Positions 37,553 through 50,500 of a stretch of DNA of 64,000 nucleotides are shown here, one piece after another; position 1 is the first letter of the stretch; each line of letters begins with the position of its first letter. The stretch lies in NCBI RefSeq assembly GCF_037975245.1, contig NC_092567.1, forward strand, positions 7,252,714 through 7,316,713. Reading direction: 5' to 3'. Position numbers and translations under genes: made by a program. The notes beneath the pieces are model-generated. The model had not been told where the DNA came from, searched no databases, and saw only the letters and a list, made by a program, of their open reading frames with translations. Source of the stretch: Apostichopus japonicus. Its lineage: Eukaryota; Echinodermata; Holothuroidea; Aspidochirotida; Stichopodidae.

Positions 37553-39509
37553 CATTGTGCAATGACAGACTAGACCTAAATTGTATTCGTTAAAGTAATC
37601 GTGCATAAGGCCATCGGTTTAAATCAACGTATGTTCGTAAAATTTATCTAACTAGGCGAGGATCGTAGAAATTGAAGTAGGGAGAATGACGTCATGCGAC
37701 ATATACTGAAGCCACCCATCCAACTGGTGGCGCTTTGCTTGTACGACAAGACATTAACGGCGCGTAATACAAACAATACTTTTTTGACATAACTGAAGTG
37801 ATAAAGTTGACATTAATCACTCGAAATGGGGATATCGACTGCCACATTTGGGTGCCAAAAATGTGGCAGTGGACTGTAGTTCTGTAGGTAATTATTAGGA
37901 TGCGATAGTAGAAGCAATTACATAGGTATCTAATTACTTTACTAGTGTCGTCTGCTCAGCTGATGTTGTTATTCACTGGACCCTGTATATAGTTAGCCTA
38001 GGCCCTATAGACCGGCTACGGCTGTCTTTTCGGATACGATAAAGCCTAATGACAAAACTGTTAAAACCTCATTTTACATAAACTGTATCTTTAACGATAT
38101 ATTCACGTGCCAGAATAACATGGGATGAAGGTTATGATGTCCTGGGCTCATCACTTACAAGTTTGTACCAGGAAAATAGTCTACTACCAACTCTGCAGCA
38201 TTAAACCGAGAACTACATGCACAGACTAATATATGGAATATTACACAAAGGTAGGTGTGTGTGGGAAGGGGGTGGGAGGACGGAGGCATCCATTTTCACG
38301 GCATTTTTCAGGGACAATAATGACACTTGAGTGGATCACTAAAATAATACAAGCAAAACAAAATGTGTGCCATTTGCCTCTCAGATACCGGAAATGGTAC
38401 TTTCCAGACATTTAAAGTTTCACAAACACTCCACTTACTCGAGTCATAAGAGAAGAGAAAACAGTTTTCAAAGTTGTTTCTTAAGTCAGGAGTAGAGTAC
38501 TTACCACTCTGGTCGCCATAACAGGTCTCTGTTATACAAAGTACACCTTCTCTTTCGAAAAACGGGTAAAATCAAATTCAGTTACAAAGTCGAATGCACA
38601 ATGTATATGTGAAGACTTACTAATTATCTGGCGTTTTGTCCTACACTACAAAGCGCCTTCACTCCTTTTCAAGGCTTCATTGCTTAAACAAACAGCAATT
38701 AACTGTGTCAGCATTCTTCCTAGTTCAATTTCTATGACGAGGATACAGTAACGTTAACATGTTGTTCAAGTTGACCAATCAGTGTCAAGGACATGGTATT
38801 CTCTGTCACGTCCGGAACATGCGTGAGTTGTTCTTTGACAACCGTTAATGAGCTTGATCGTCCGGTTAATCTGGATGGATTAGTCCTAATTTCTTAGCTT
38901 ATTTTCCGGCGCTTGATAGCTAGAGTTCTGTTTAGAAATATAGCCAACCGTTCGTCTACATTGAAGGACCAAATGCCATGGCTTATTCGTGACCGAGATA
39001 ACTTCAAAAGGGTTGCGGTAACAAAAGCCCCCTCAATTGAATATCAACAACTTACTAAATTTCACCTTCACTGCGCACTACAATGACAAGTAGCGGAAGC
39101 GAAGTTTGCCCTTCCCTGCCCCGATCGCCAATAATGGTCATTACGCTACTGCAAAGAATTGAAGTTAAACTACTACTTCGCGTTCTCAAAGTAAATCGCT
39201 GAAGCTGCATAAAGAACTACCATACTACAGTATATTACAGCGGTAATGACAGAACACGTAATCGCGCGTAACGCGATATATTTTCAAATATTGATTTGAC
39301 AACACTTAATAGAAAACTATATCGTCTCTGCTGAAAGCAACCTGATTTCGTTCAGTTCGCCTCCATTTTTAGTTCTGATGACGTCACATTGAGTCATATC
39401 TAGGTTATGACGTTATAGGTACGTCAATGTGTATTTCAATGTGTACAGTGTACAATCCTCCAACGTCTTGTCTAATTTCAACATTCATGGGTGGACAAAT
39501 TAATTCAAT
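37553..39509. other. Intergenic or intronic DNA, no gene seen
   Basis: No coding segment recognised. Fragments resembling the 27.8-kb repeat family occur (GGTGGCGCTTTGCTTGTACG near 37727; ACCGGAAATGG near 38388). A TGACGTCA word lies near 39379. Confidence 0.5.
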
Positions 39510-39529
39510 CCCCCCCCCCCCCCCCCCCC
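39510..39529. repeat. Poly-C run of 20
   Basis: Twenty consecutive C on the plus strand. Such runs mark several repeat ends in this window. Confidence 0.97.
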
Positions 39530-40014
39530 AACGCTATTAACCGATACAGAATGGTTACACTGGATTGTTAGGATAATACTGCTTAAAGTTTCTATGTTTG
39601 TTTTGATATTTGACAGACTCAAGTGTTGCGAACATTGTTTCATTAATCAGGTATTACTACAAATTAACAGTAGACAGTGATTATTTCACCAGTATACAGG
39701 CGTAGGAGATAACGCTACAAACACAACCAGCAGCTTTAAGCTGAAATCGATCATGCTCTGATCAGGAGCGTCACTCCGAATTGGGTGGGTGGGGGGGGGT
39801 GGGGCTTAAATAAGGGAACATGAATAAACCAAAGGAGACGGCGAGCGGTCATTTAAAAAAAGGACCATTATGTCACTATCTGAGCGGAGCGCCACCGTCG
39901 GTTGGGGCATAGCGTACCAATACAAGTTCTGGCATATGATGGGTAGCCATAGCCAATACATGGTGAGGGGAAATCATATAGCAAATTAGGTGAATGTTAG
40001 GAAAGATAGAACAA

Positions 40015-40420
40015 AGACAGTCTTTAACGATCACCCCCTCCATCTCCCAAACACATTCAATCTCCCCAATCCCCTCCATCTCCCCAATCCCCACCATCTC
40101 CCCCATCTATACCCCACCCTCTCCATATCTCCAACCCTCTCAATCTCCTCAACCACCTCTATCTCCCCAACCCCCTCCATTTCCCTCAAACTCCTCCATA
40201 CCCTACCCTCTCCATCTCCAAAACCCCCTCCATTAACCTTAAACCCCCTTCATCCTCCACCCCCTCCATCCTTCCCCCTCCATCCCCCACCTTTCCGAAA
40301 CCCCCTCCATCTCCCTTAAACTCCTCCATCCCCCACCCCCACCTCCCCAATCCTCTCCATCTCCCCAACCCCCTCCCTCTCCCTCAAACCCCCCACCTCT
40401 CCCACCCTGTCCACTCCTCT
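40015..40420. repeat. C-rich minisatellite built on CCCCCTCCATCTCCCCAA
   Basis: About 25 irregular units of CCTCCATCTCCCCAACCC over 400 bp with strong C/G strand asymmetry. Pro/Ser-rich and Gly-rich open frames on the two strands result from the repeat and are not called. Immediately left (39880-39940) is a partial copy of the CGGAGCGCCACC repeat family. Confidence 0.92.
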
Positions 40421-41921
40421 AACAGTTTATAATAGTATACATAAAGTATAATTATACAAGTATAAATGAACAACAGAAAACTGGCTGGGAATGATAAACA
40501 AAGAAAAATAGGATTTAATTTTAAACAGTAAACAAAATAACCAGCATCTCATGAACAATCATCAACCATTTACATAAACATGAGAGGGTATTAATACATC
40601 ATTAGCCTTAACTAACCGTCATTGGAATTCATTGTATTTTAATTAATTAGGTGTTACATTACCTTTCAAGTTAATGTTCGGTGTATAAAGGCGAACATGA
40701 ATTATGAATGGTTGGCCTACATTGTGGACAGAAGTGAAGTATAAGTCCCCTGTCCTACCGTATACACCATACAAAGTTATATAGCACAACCACCATTCTT
40801 TCTATTTATTACAAGGACCAACATTGTACTACGGCAGTATTGGTAGAATAATAAATATAACCATACAGTATAGTAATGCAGAAACATGAGGGTGAAATGT
40901 GACCAGAAAAGAACCGAATAAACAGATACATAGAATATGATAATAATATAGATGTAGGGTTAACGGAAATCAACAGCTAAGATTCAACATACAAGGCTTC
41001 TATTAAGTTCGTAAAGTGATGCCGGTACGATGTATGGCAAGCATCAGAGAGCTTCAGTTACAATAATATTTCAGGCACGTTTCACAAGAGTAATATTGTG
41101 GATTGGACAACAACTGAACAGGTTCTGCTACCCCTCTCTCTTTCTCCACACTGAAAACATGACATAAATTAATGTAAAACCATGGCACAACAATATTGTT
41201 GACTGACCAAAGCTTACTTTAAGTTTATGGACAGCAATTAGAATCCTTAGATAGACGTACGGCAACATCTCTTTATTTATGTATTAGAAATGGTAGCAAA
41301 GTTACAGATATGGGTATCAGATGACTGTCAAATTGCTGGCTACCCTAAACAATGAACTCACTATATGTATAACACAGTTCTATGTAACTGATTGATCTCA
41401 ACAAGAGTATTTCATTTTAGAAATATGAAATTCATCAGTTTAGTCCTGGGTACCCAACAAACTGTGACTTTCTATGTACCTGCATGGAACCTCAACATGC
41501 CGATAATAATAAGTTCTGGTTGATTTGTTACAGCTTGCCAGAAAATCTTGGGAGTAACCCACAGGTGGCAATGCACATATAACTTCAAAGACTTGATACT
41601 TCATAGTTTCTCAATTTCAAACACATCCCTGATCAGACCAAGGTACACACTACAAAAACTTAGCTTACCTGGCATGTGGGCAATTTTCATTTTCTACAGA
41701 AGTTGAATTTTTCTGATGCATTGTTAATTTAGGCATCCATCAGTAGCTGTCTCCACTTTAGAGAAATTTTCAATCCACCACTGCATGAAACAGAATGATG
41801 AAGAAGTATGCCAAATATTAAATTATGTAGAAATGTCTTAACCTTGGCAAATCTTAGGTTTATATCAAAAGTAAATAATCTCATGTAGGTACTCCTATCA
41901 CTGGAAGGAGTTTACAGGCTA
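40421..41921. other. DNA flanking CACTA-2 on the left, no gene seen
   Basis: AT-rich; no exon, RNA gene or repeat recognised. It ends in CTA directly before the transposon terminus. Confidence 0.5.
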
Positions 41922-43323
41922 CACTCTAAAAAATAAACGGGTAGTTCTACACTGTTGTCAGGTATTTTAACACATGGATTGTTATTAAACACTGGAAAAG
42001 TGTATAATAAACATCCACAATGTAGTTATACCATCACAAAGTGTAAACATAACCATTGCCTTGGCCATTACCCGATTAACGTGTACATATACCCCGAGGT
42101 AAAGCCGGTTTGTGTATTTCTGATCTTTGTGGGTAAATTTACATACTGTGCGTGTAATAAGACACAATGATTTATGTACATTTACACATTTACAGTGCTT
42201 ATTTTACACTCACTTTTCAAAAAAGTACCCTTTTTAACCAATAGGGTAATTTTACCCACATAACATGTACTTTGCACGAATAATGTATACCTTAGTAACA
42301 AGGTGTAAAATAACCCTTCTTAGTATGTTGTTTTAAATCAAAAAGGGTATAACACCAACAACACTTATTTTGAAGTATCGTAAGAGGGTAGAATCACACA
42401 AGATAAGAGCTATTTATACACTTCATGTGGTTGTATTTGTTCTATACACTTGTGATTAGTTTAAAATGCCACCCTGGGGGAATTATCACCCAGTATTTAT
42501 GTACTGAAGTATAAATTTACTCGTTCATGGGTTAATATATATCACTACCAGTATTTTCGGGTCTTAGCCCGTCATTATTTGTATGCACCCTATAGTACCC
42601 TACATGTACATTTTGGAACACAGAGCTGCCCCGGCGACTATAGGCCCAATTTCTAAAGTCCCAACAACCAATGCAAATTACTGTCAAAAGGAATTGGGGC
42701 GACAATAGGCCAGCTGTTTAGCTTGACATTTATTTATTAATAGCCTATATCGTGTTATAAATATACGGCAAACTGTACAGATATATGGAGTATCCCCGAA
42801 TTTCCCCGTGGATATGTCTGCATGGTTATTAGTAAAATAATAACTGTTTCTTATGTGGGGGTGAGAGGATATGAATGGAGTCGTAGGATAGGCCTATATG
42901 AAGTTTCGTGAAAGTTTAATAAGGCAAGACTAACTAATACAGTCAAAATAGCAAATGATCCTGAGGTAATGAACAGATAAGGAGCGGCGCCCAACCTATA
43001 AATACCAACACCTGATTAAGGGGTGCAGACAATTATCTATAAGATCTACATAGGTCTAACCATGGGCGCGTATGAGACGGGGTGAAGGTTTGCAACCCAT
43101 CGATCAGAAGGTACCCTTTTCTTCAGACCAGCCGCTCTTTTTCGAGCATGCTAGCTTGTGTTGCGTCAGACCAACCCCCCCCCCCCCCCTCAACGAAGGT
43201 AGTCCCGTACGCTTATGTACATAACAAAACAACGGAAAGTATATAAGCTACTGCGATCATTTTCTCGAAACACTGAATCCCTCCCCTTCTGGATTGGCCC
43301 ATGAAGACGGTTTGACTCACAAT

Positions 43324-43697
43324 CAGTGGCGTAGGAAGGTACTTTTGAGTGGGGGGCTGAAGACTGATGGCCGGCCTGGGGGAGGGGTTTAAGGGGAGGG
43401 GGTGTCCCCCTCCCCTTTGGAATTTTTTGCATTTCCAGGTGGCCTCAGATGCAATTTGGTGCAATATAGCACACTTCAACACCCACTCCATTTTGTAAAC
43501 TTAATTTTGTATTTTCAACTGGCCCTAGATGCAATTTGGTGCTCCAAATGAGATTTTTTTCTCATTTGGAAGTGAAAAAGGGGTTTTCTGACCTGCGAAC
43601 CGGGGGGGCGGAATGATACTTCCGCCCCTCCACATTTTTCACTGGGGGGGGGGGCTGGCGCCCCCCCCCCCCCAGCCCCCCGGTTCCTACGCCCTTG
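43324..43697. mobile_element. hAT-like MITE inside CACTA-2, perfect 8-bp target duplication
   Basis: Starts CAGTGGCGTAGGAAGG and ends CCTACGCCCTTG. The identical octamer CTCACAAT flanks it (43316-43323 and 43698-43705). The left half shares the GGTTTAAGGGGAGGGGGTG and GTCCCCCTCCCCTTTG hairpin with the hAT elements at 27 and 31.9 kb. Two copies of a CCTAGATGCAATTTGGTGC-like segment lie inside. Non-coding. The perfect flanks indicate a recent insertion, about 0.8 kb upstream of the first coding exon of CACTA-2. Confidence 0.9.
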
Positions 43698-44484
43698 CTC
43701 ACAATTCAAACTGATAGAGCCTAAACGTGAGTATTTCTCGAGACACTTGTTTACAAAATATTCTTAGAAGTACAGCTTGAGCTAGCTGGAACAATATTTT
43801 TGTCATGATTGTGTACGTTTAAGTGTTTTGTGCTTTTTCGCACGGCCAGCATACATTTATCCCCACAACGGATGATAACAATGCCTGGCCCTTAAACGTC
43901 GACCATAGCTGAAACATTTTTTTCATTGTGACTTCTATAGAATTTTCTACAATGATGTACTCATTCGTACTAGAAATAAAAGTTACGTTTGCAGCCAGGC
44001 CACGCCGAGAGAATAATGGCAGACTATACGTCTCAGAAGTGTTCTTACTTCTCATTGGTTAAAAACAAATTTCCTAAAACACTACTTTACATTAATTCAC
44101 TGAATACAGCCTTTCAAGAATGTAGATGTGGTAATAAATATTGGTAAAAATGTAAAAGATTCAAAGTTGGTATTCCAGAAAATGGGTGCATATCTGAAAA
44201 ATTAGAAAGAACCCCACATAATATCAAATGAAAGATTCAAACTTTAAGCCAATGACAAGTTTTCTTTCACAAAGGGTGGTTCGTTCGCGCTTGGCGCTTG
44301 GCGCTAACACAATGCCTTAGACCTACGTACGTACAGTACAGTATACAGTATACTGTCATCACTGCACTGCTTGGCGACCAGTCCTAGTATTTCATAGTTT
44401 GTTCCCGCAGAAGCGCTTCGCCGTCACATTTGACGAGACTTGACACGACTGGACTTCACCTTCAACGGCCGCTTGTATTTTTAT

Positions 44485-44511
44485 ATGAATCTAAAGCAAC
44501 ATGTCACAAGT
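44485..44511 (+). CDS. Short shared first exon of CACTA-2 (two ATGs, two frames)
   Basis: Two ATGs precede one consensus donor, GTAAGT (44512). ATG at 44485 has a poor start context (T at -3). It gives MNLKQHVTS in phase 0 and would be in frame with the transposase if spliced to the acceptor CCTTGCAG at 44874. ATG at 44501 has A at -3. It gives MSQ plus two bases, in frame with the accessory exon at 47500 (MSQV-EALKRY). If the 44485 ATG is used in that second transcript it meets TGA at once, making a nine-codon upstream frame. The dual role is inferred from phases only and no transcript was available. Confidence 0.5.
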
Positions 44512-47500
44512 GTAAGTTGACGTTAAGCCCTTGAAAGAGTTGTTTGATTTATAAAAGTACAGATTAAATAACTGTTATGCCTAGGCTTTACTAGCCTAAC
44601 TGTTCTGCTACTTATTCGCCTATATAAGATTAGAAGACTTTATAACTAAGCCTAGGCTATGTCTTACAAGTAACAGCCACTAGTACAATGCAGGGCCTAC
44701 ACTGTGGCCTACCATTGTATCAAAGTTTATAAGCCTAGCTAGCGCAGGCCAAGACTGAACTATTAAAACTGAGTGTGCATTAATGCTGTGAGGTTTGTCC
44801 AGTACTTATGCCAAGCCATCCTAATAAAGCCTAGCCAAGGTTTTGTTAGATTAGGCCTTACGGCATCCTTGCAGATGCAAAGTTGTTCAATATGTAACAC
44901 TTTCAGGACCATTACTTTCAAAAAGTTGTTACATCACATAAGATTCTCACATAGTATTGAACCCAACTTCTCCATAAGATGTGGAATAGATGGTTGTGAA
45001 AGAAAATATCGGGTGTTCAGCACGTTTTATTCCAATCTGCGGAAATTTCATAAAAGAGTGTTCGATGTTAACATAAGGCATGACAGTAACTCTGGTGGGC
45101 ATGAGGATACTGAAGTAGGCACAAGTCTAGTGACGGAAAACATTGGTTTAGAAGTTGATGATGTGACTCATAATTCGCATAAAAATAGTCTTGCAGAATC
45201 AACTGGAATAAGTGCTATCGATGCTGCTGCTCTGGGTGATGGATCACACATCAGAGAAATCGGTGAAAGATCCACGGAAAGAGACTTTGCTCTTTTCATC
45301 TTAGGCATGAAAGAGAAGCATAAACTACCACTTACTGTTACAAATAGCATAATATTAGAGCTATCTGAACTCATCTATAACAGTTCAAGGGATGATAGCA
45401 CAGAGATCAAAGAAAAACTTTCAGCTTCTGGTTTCACAGTGGCTAAAAATCCTGATATCTTTAACTTTATCGATGAAAAGTTTGAAAAGAAAAATAACAT
45501 CTTTGAAAAGTTGGCCTCAGACTATAAACAGACAGCTTTTTATAAGGAGCATTTTGGTTTAGTTGAGCCAGTTGAACATGTGCTAGGTTCCACCTGTGGG
45601 AAAGATGATACATTCATTTATGTACCATTGCTTGATACTCTAAAAAGTCTTTTAAGTCATGATGATATTTTAGCAGAAGTTCTGAAGTCCCGTTCTAGAC
45701 ATGGGGACAAGCGATATGAGGATTACTGTGATGGTGAAGCATTTCAAAATCATCCCCTATTCTCTTTGGAGCCACATGCACTCCAAGTTCATTTTTATTA
45801 TGATGATTTTGGTGTGGTGAACCCACTTAGAAATAAAGCTAACAGCTACAAAGTTGCTGCATTTTATTTTGTTCTTGGAAATTTATCCCCAAAGTTTCGG
45901 TCAAAATTGTCATCAATTCAGCTTGTTTGCCTCTGCTGTACAAGATTAATAAAACAGTATGGCTTTGGGAAAGTGCTCAAACCGCTTCTTGAGGATGTTA
46001 AAGTCTTAGAAAGTAAGGGGGTGACAATAACAACTTTAAACCAGGAGGAGTTTACATTCAAGGGTTGCATTAGTTTGGTTTCCATGGATAACTTGGCAGC
46101 ACATCAGTTAGGAGGCTTTCAGCAACATTTTCATGCTGGTAGAATATGTAGATTTTGCATGGCAAGTAGTAATGACATTCAAGATCATTTTGATTCATCC
46201 AGTTTAATCGAAAGAACAAGTGTTGGTCACAAACATCAGGTGCAGTTAGTTATGGAAAATCAAGGTCTTAGGCATGTTTATGGAGTAGCTTCTAAATCTG
46301 TTTTGTCAGATTTGCAATACTTTGATGTAATCAGTTGTCTACCACCTGATCCAGCTCATGATTTGCTCGAAGGACTTGTTCCAGAATTAATGACGAAGGT
46401 TGTGACAACATTTATTCAGGATGGCTTTTTCACTTTGGAATCTTTTAACAGTGCTTTGAAACTTTTTCCCTTTGGAAAAAGTGATCAGAAAAGCAAACCA
46501 ACTTGCAATACCACTGCTAACCTGGGAAGTTTCAAAATCAAACAAACAGCATCTCAAACATGGTGCCTGATGAGATTATTGCCTTTAATCATAGGAAGCT
46601 CAATTCCAGAGGGAAATGAATACTGGGAACTATTTTTGTCACTTATGGATATTTGTGAAATTACATTTGCTCCCTCTATACCATGTGAAATGGTTGCATA
46701 CTTGGAATATTTGGTGCATGGATTTCTGGTTGCTCTGAAAGAGCTCTTTCCTGAAGATAGAATTAAACCCAAAAGTCATTACTTATTGCATTACCCTCGT
46801 TCAATATTGAAATATGGACCTCTTGTTCACTGCTGGACAATGAGGTTTGAAGCTAAACATGCATATTTCAAAGAAATTGCCAATAGGCAGAAAAACAGGC
46901 GGAATTTGTGTAAGACATTGGCAAGGCGTCATCAATTACTTATGTGCTATTATGGAGCTGGTCAGAATTTTTTGGATGACAAAATGACATCCAACTCAGG
47001 AGGGGACATTCAAAAGTTACATCAGTTTTGTGATGGGATTCAGAGAGCTTTGAAAAGTCAATTTCCAAGCATTGAAGAAGTGCATACATTAGCTTTTGTT
47101 GAATTACACAGTTCATTGTATGCAAAAGGTTGTTGCATGGTTCTAGAGGCAAGAGAAAATAGGTTGCATGAATTTGGCAAAGTAGATGCAATCTTTATCA
47201 AAGGTGGTAAAGTGTATTTTGTTTTGATGGTTTTGCGCACTATTGGTTACAGTCAACATTTCCATAGCTATGTATTGTGTTTTCAACAAAAATGGGTCAT
47301 ATTTGCTTATGAAGATTTTGCTTGTCATTTACCCTTATCAATTTACACAAATCAAAATCAGAGAATGGTAACACTTAAGTACTTTGTTTAGAGAAACATT
47401 AATACTTAAAATAGAGCATCTCATTCCTTATCATTGTTACTTTGAACTTCAAAGGTTAGAAGAAACAACTTTTTAGTTTCTATATATTTGTGTCTTCAGT

Positions 47501-50500
47501 GAAGCACTTAAACGGTACCATGTAACTTATGGATCCAGAAAAAGGGTTTTCTTATGTAGTGCAAGTGATGTAGAACCAGAAATCAAATCTCAATTTGGGA
47601 TAAAGAAATTTCGGCTTCAGGTCTTTGATAAAGACTTTGACGACTGGGTGGACATTGACGGTGATATAGAAGAAGAGCAGATGGAAGATAAAGCAGTTAA
47701 ACTGAATGTGATTGGTGAAAGAGATGAAGGTAAGTATAAATGCTTCTTGTACACGATTGCAAAAAGATTGTTGTCCAGAAAAATTTGCCTATCAGCAGCA
47801 TGTTTATTACCATTTCATGAAGGAGCCTTATTGGCATAATATGATGTGTGAACCCCATTTGGAACTTATTGGTACTTGGGTAGTTCCAAGGATAATATAT
47901 GCACATAAAACATTCTTGTATGAATGTATGTACATTGTCATAACCTCTCCTCATGGCTTTCCCCCTACAGTAGTGGAAAGTTTTGGGATATTTGACAGGA
48001 GGAAGTCACTATAGTATTCATATTTGAAATTTCAGGGAAGCTTTAAGATAAGAAATTATCACAGTCTGAAGGTATTCTGCAAGGGACAAATTGGTATGCC
48101 AAAGTTGAATACTACTTCAAATTTTCATTGTAACAGTTTACAGTTTGCAATATCAATCAAAAAGCATTACTGTCTAATGAAAGTGCTAATCAATATCAAA
48201 TTGGTTAGCAGTTGAAGATTTAATAGTAAGTAGCAAATTGCAATGCAAATCCAGTTATTTTGTTTCTTGTACTTATGAGCAACACATATTTAATCTTTAC
48301 ATCCTGGGGTTTTGCAAATTAGAAAAATAATTTATAATACATATTTTGGACACTCCTTTCCTTTGTCAGTTGCATGCCTCAGTGCCAGTTCATTTACAAG
48401 CTCTTCAAGTTCAGATGACACCATTATATTGGCTGGAAATGAAAGAGATGTACCTTTTACCAGTGATGTTTCAGACAGGTAAGACATGTAACATTTCATG
48501 TTTGAATTATTATCCTACCTTGACAGAAGCAAAAAAGAGCTTATTTAAGGGAATAAGCAGTTGCCCCAAACTAATTTGCAATATCAGCTAAACCTTGCAA
48601 ATTTCTGGTGCTGACCTTACAATTATATTTTATGGCATTTTAGAACATAAATATTGCATATAAAAGACAAATCTAAGAGTTATGGTGCATGAATTCAACA
48701 ATTCAGTAACAAAAACATTGTCACATGAGTAGGAAGAGCCATAATAGAAATATTATACTACAGTATACTAATTCAAATCAGGGTGACTGCATTTTCTCTT
48801 TAAGCTATCACTACAATATATTAGGGTATGGGGGGTGGGGGGTTGGTGGAACTTGGTTGGTTAACAGTAAGTCCCACACATTCCCTAAAGAAGTTCAGTA
48901 CAAGGCCCCTTATTTGAAGAGGCCATTTAATATGAAGTCACATTTTGCTAAGTACTGACATGCATGTTCAACAACTTACAGCTGAAGTAGTGAAAATCAA
49001 GCTGTTCAACCTGTGTCAAAGTATAATCTGTATTGTTCATGTAAAATTTGTTTAGGGTCACTTTATTGAAAGTGCTAATTCTATACATTTTGCTAATAAA
49101 GTTTTGTTTACCCTTTTTGCATGCTTGATAGTTTTCATGAAGAAGAAAAGTTCTTGCCATGGCCAAACAAGTTTGAGCTGCATCAAGATGATGTTAGGAG
49201 AGACATCTTGGTAGAACTATTAAAAGGGGGACCTGTCAGCAACAGAATTAAATCTGCTGTAATCCAAGCTACATTTGACAAAATGTGTTTGTTTACTGTG
49301 TAAGTACCTTTCCCTATTTGAATATTAATATTTTGTCTTTTCAATCACTAATGCTAAACCAGTGTAAATTTTTGCCTTCAAATGTCATACGCATGCATAA
49401 TGCACAAGTCTTTGGAATCTTGACTTTTCAACATCTCAGAATTACTAGCTTTGAAATATGTCAATGTGTAAGTATGCCATCTTTGAAATTGTGGTGTTAT
49501 TTAACCTGGAACAATAACACCTTTGGAAGCCTGTATTTTCGCATTTGATTTTTTGCATATAAAGACGTCATGTGTCAATAACCTACAGATTTTAATATTG
49601 TGGAACCTTGGAATGATGTGGTTACAACTTTGTTAAAGTTCTGTTGATATTTTAACTTCAGATGGGGATATCCACATTACCAAAACAAACAAGCTCAGAC
49701 AGCGACCTCAAATATAAAATCATAGCCTTTTAGCTGACTCAGCCTGTCTGGGGGGAATGGGGGTGCTAGGTAAGGTACTTAGTACAAGCAGGACTTGATG
49801 GTTAGTGGGTAAATGGGTGAACTTTTCACTGTTATTATTAAGTTGCAAAATAAGTTGTTGATATTATTTTAAAAATGTAATTTTTGGTGTTTGTGTGTGT
49901 AAGGTTTATTTCAATCCCAGATCAACATCAGACTAAAACAAGGAATTAAGAATTACATAGTAAAAACAAAACAATTTAGACAATATATCTTCAAGAATGA
50001 TACAAGAGACCACTATAGAGATGGTCCGCAGTATCCCGTAACATAAGAAATTTCTATTATGGGAGATCATTGGGCCTGTATGAGTCTCACCCAACCAAGC
50101 CCTGTCCTGCTGATATGAAGGTTAAAAACTGGAGCTTTTGGAGCCCCAGACAGTACCATCTTTTCCTTTCACTCCACATTTTAAAAAGGCTCCCCCAATA
50201 TACTAAATCCCCCCCAAAAGAGTTGGTTAAGTGGGTAATTGCCCCCCCCCCCCTCCTAAATTTTACAGCTGGCACTAACCCTGTATGTGAATCAACTATA
50301 AAGTGATATTCTTTTTTGTAGGTATCCTACTACAGATCAATACAATACAGCAGCTAAAGCAGTCATAAAGTCCTTTCCAAACTTGGCAATCAAATTACCA
50401 TTCTGTGAGCCTTATGTAAGTATATGATTAAGCTCTTCATTTATTATCTAGAAGGTGGGCGTATATGTACATATAAAAAGCACCTGACTAGATTGTGTAA

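Noticed and set aside
39990-40368. Pro/Ser-rich and Gly-rich frames on opposite strands
   Set aside because: Both are translations of the C-rich minisatellite.
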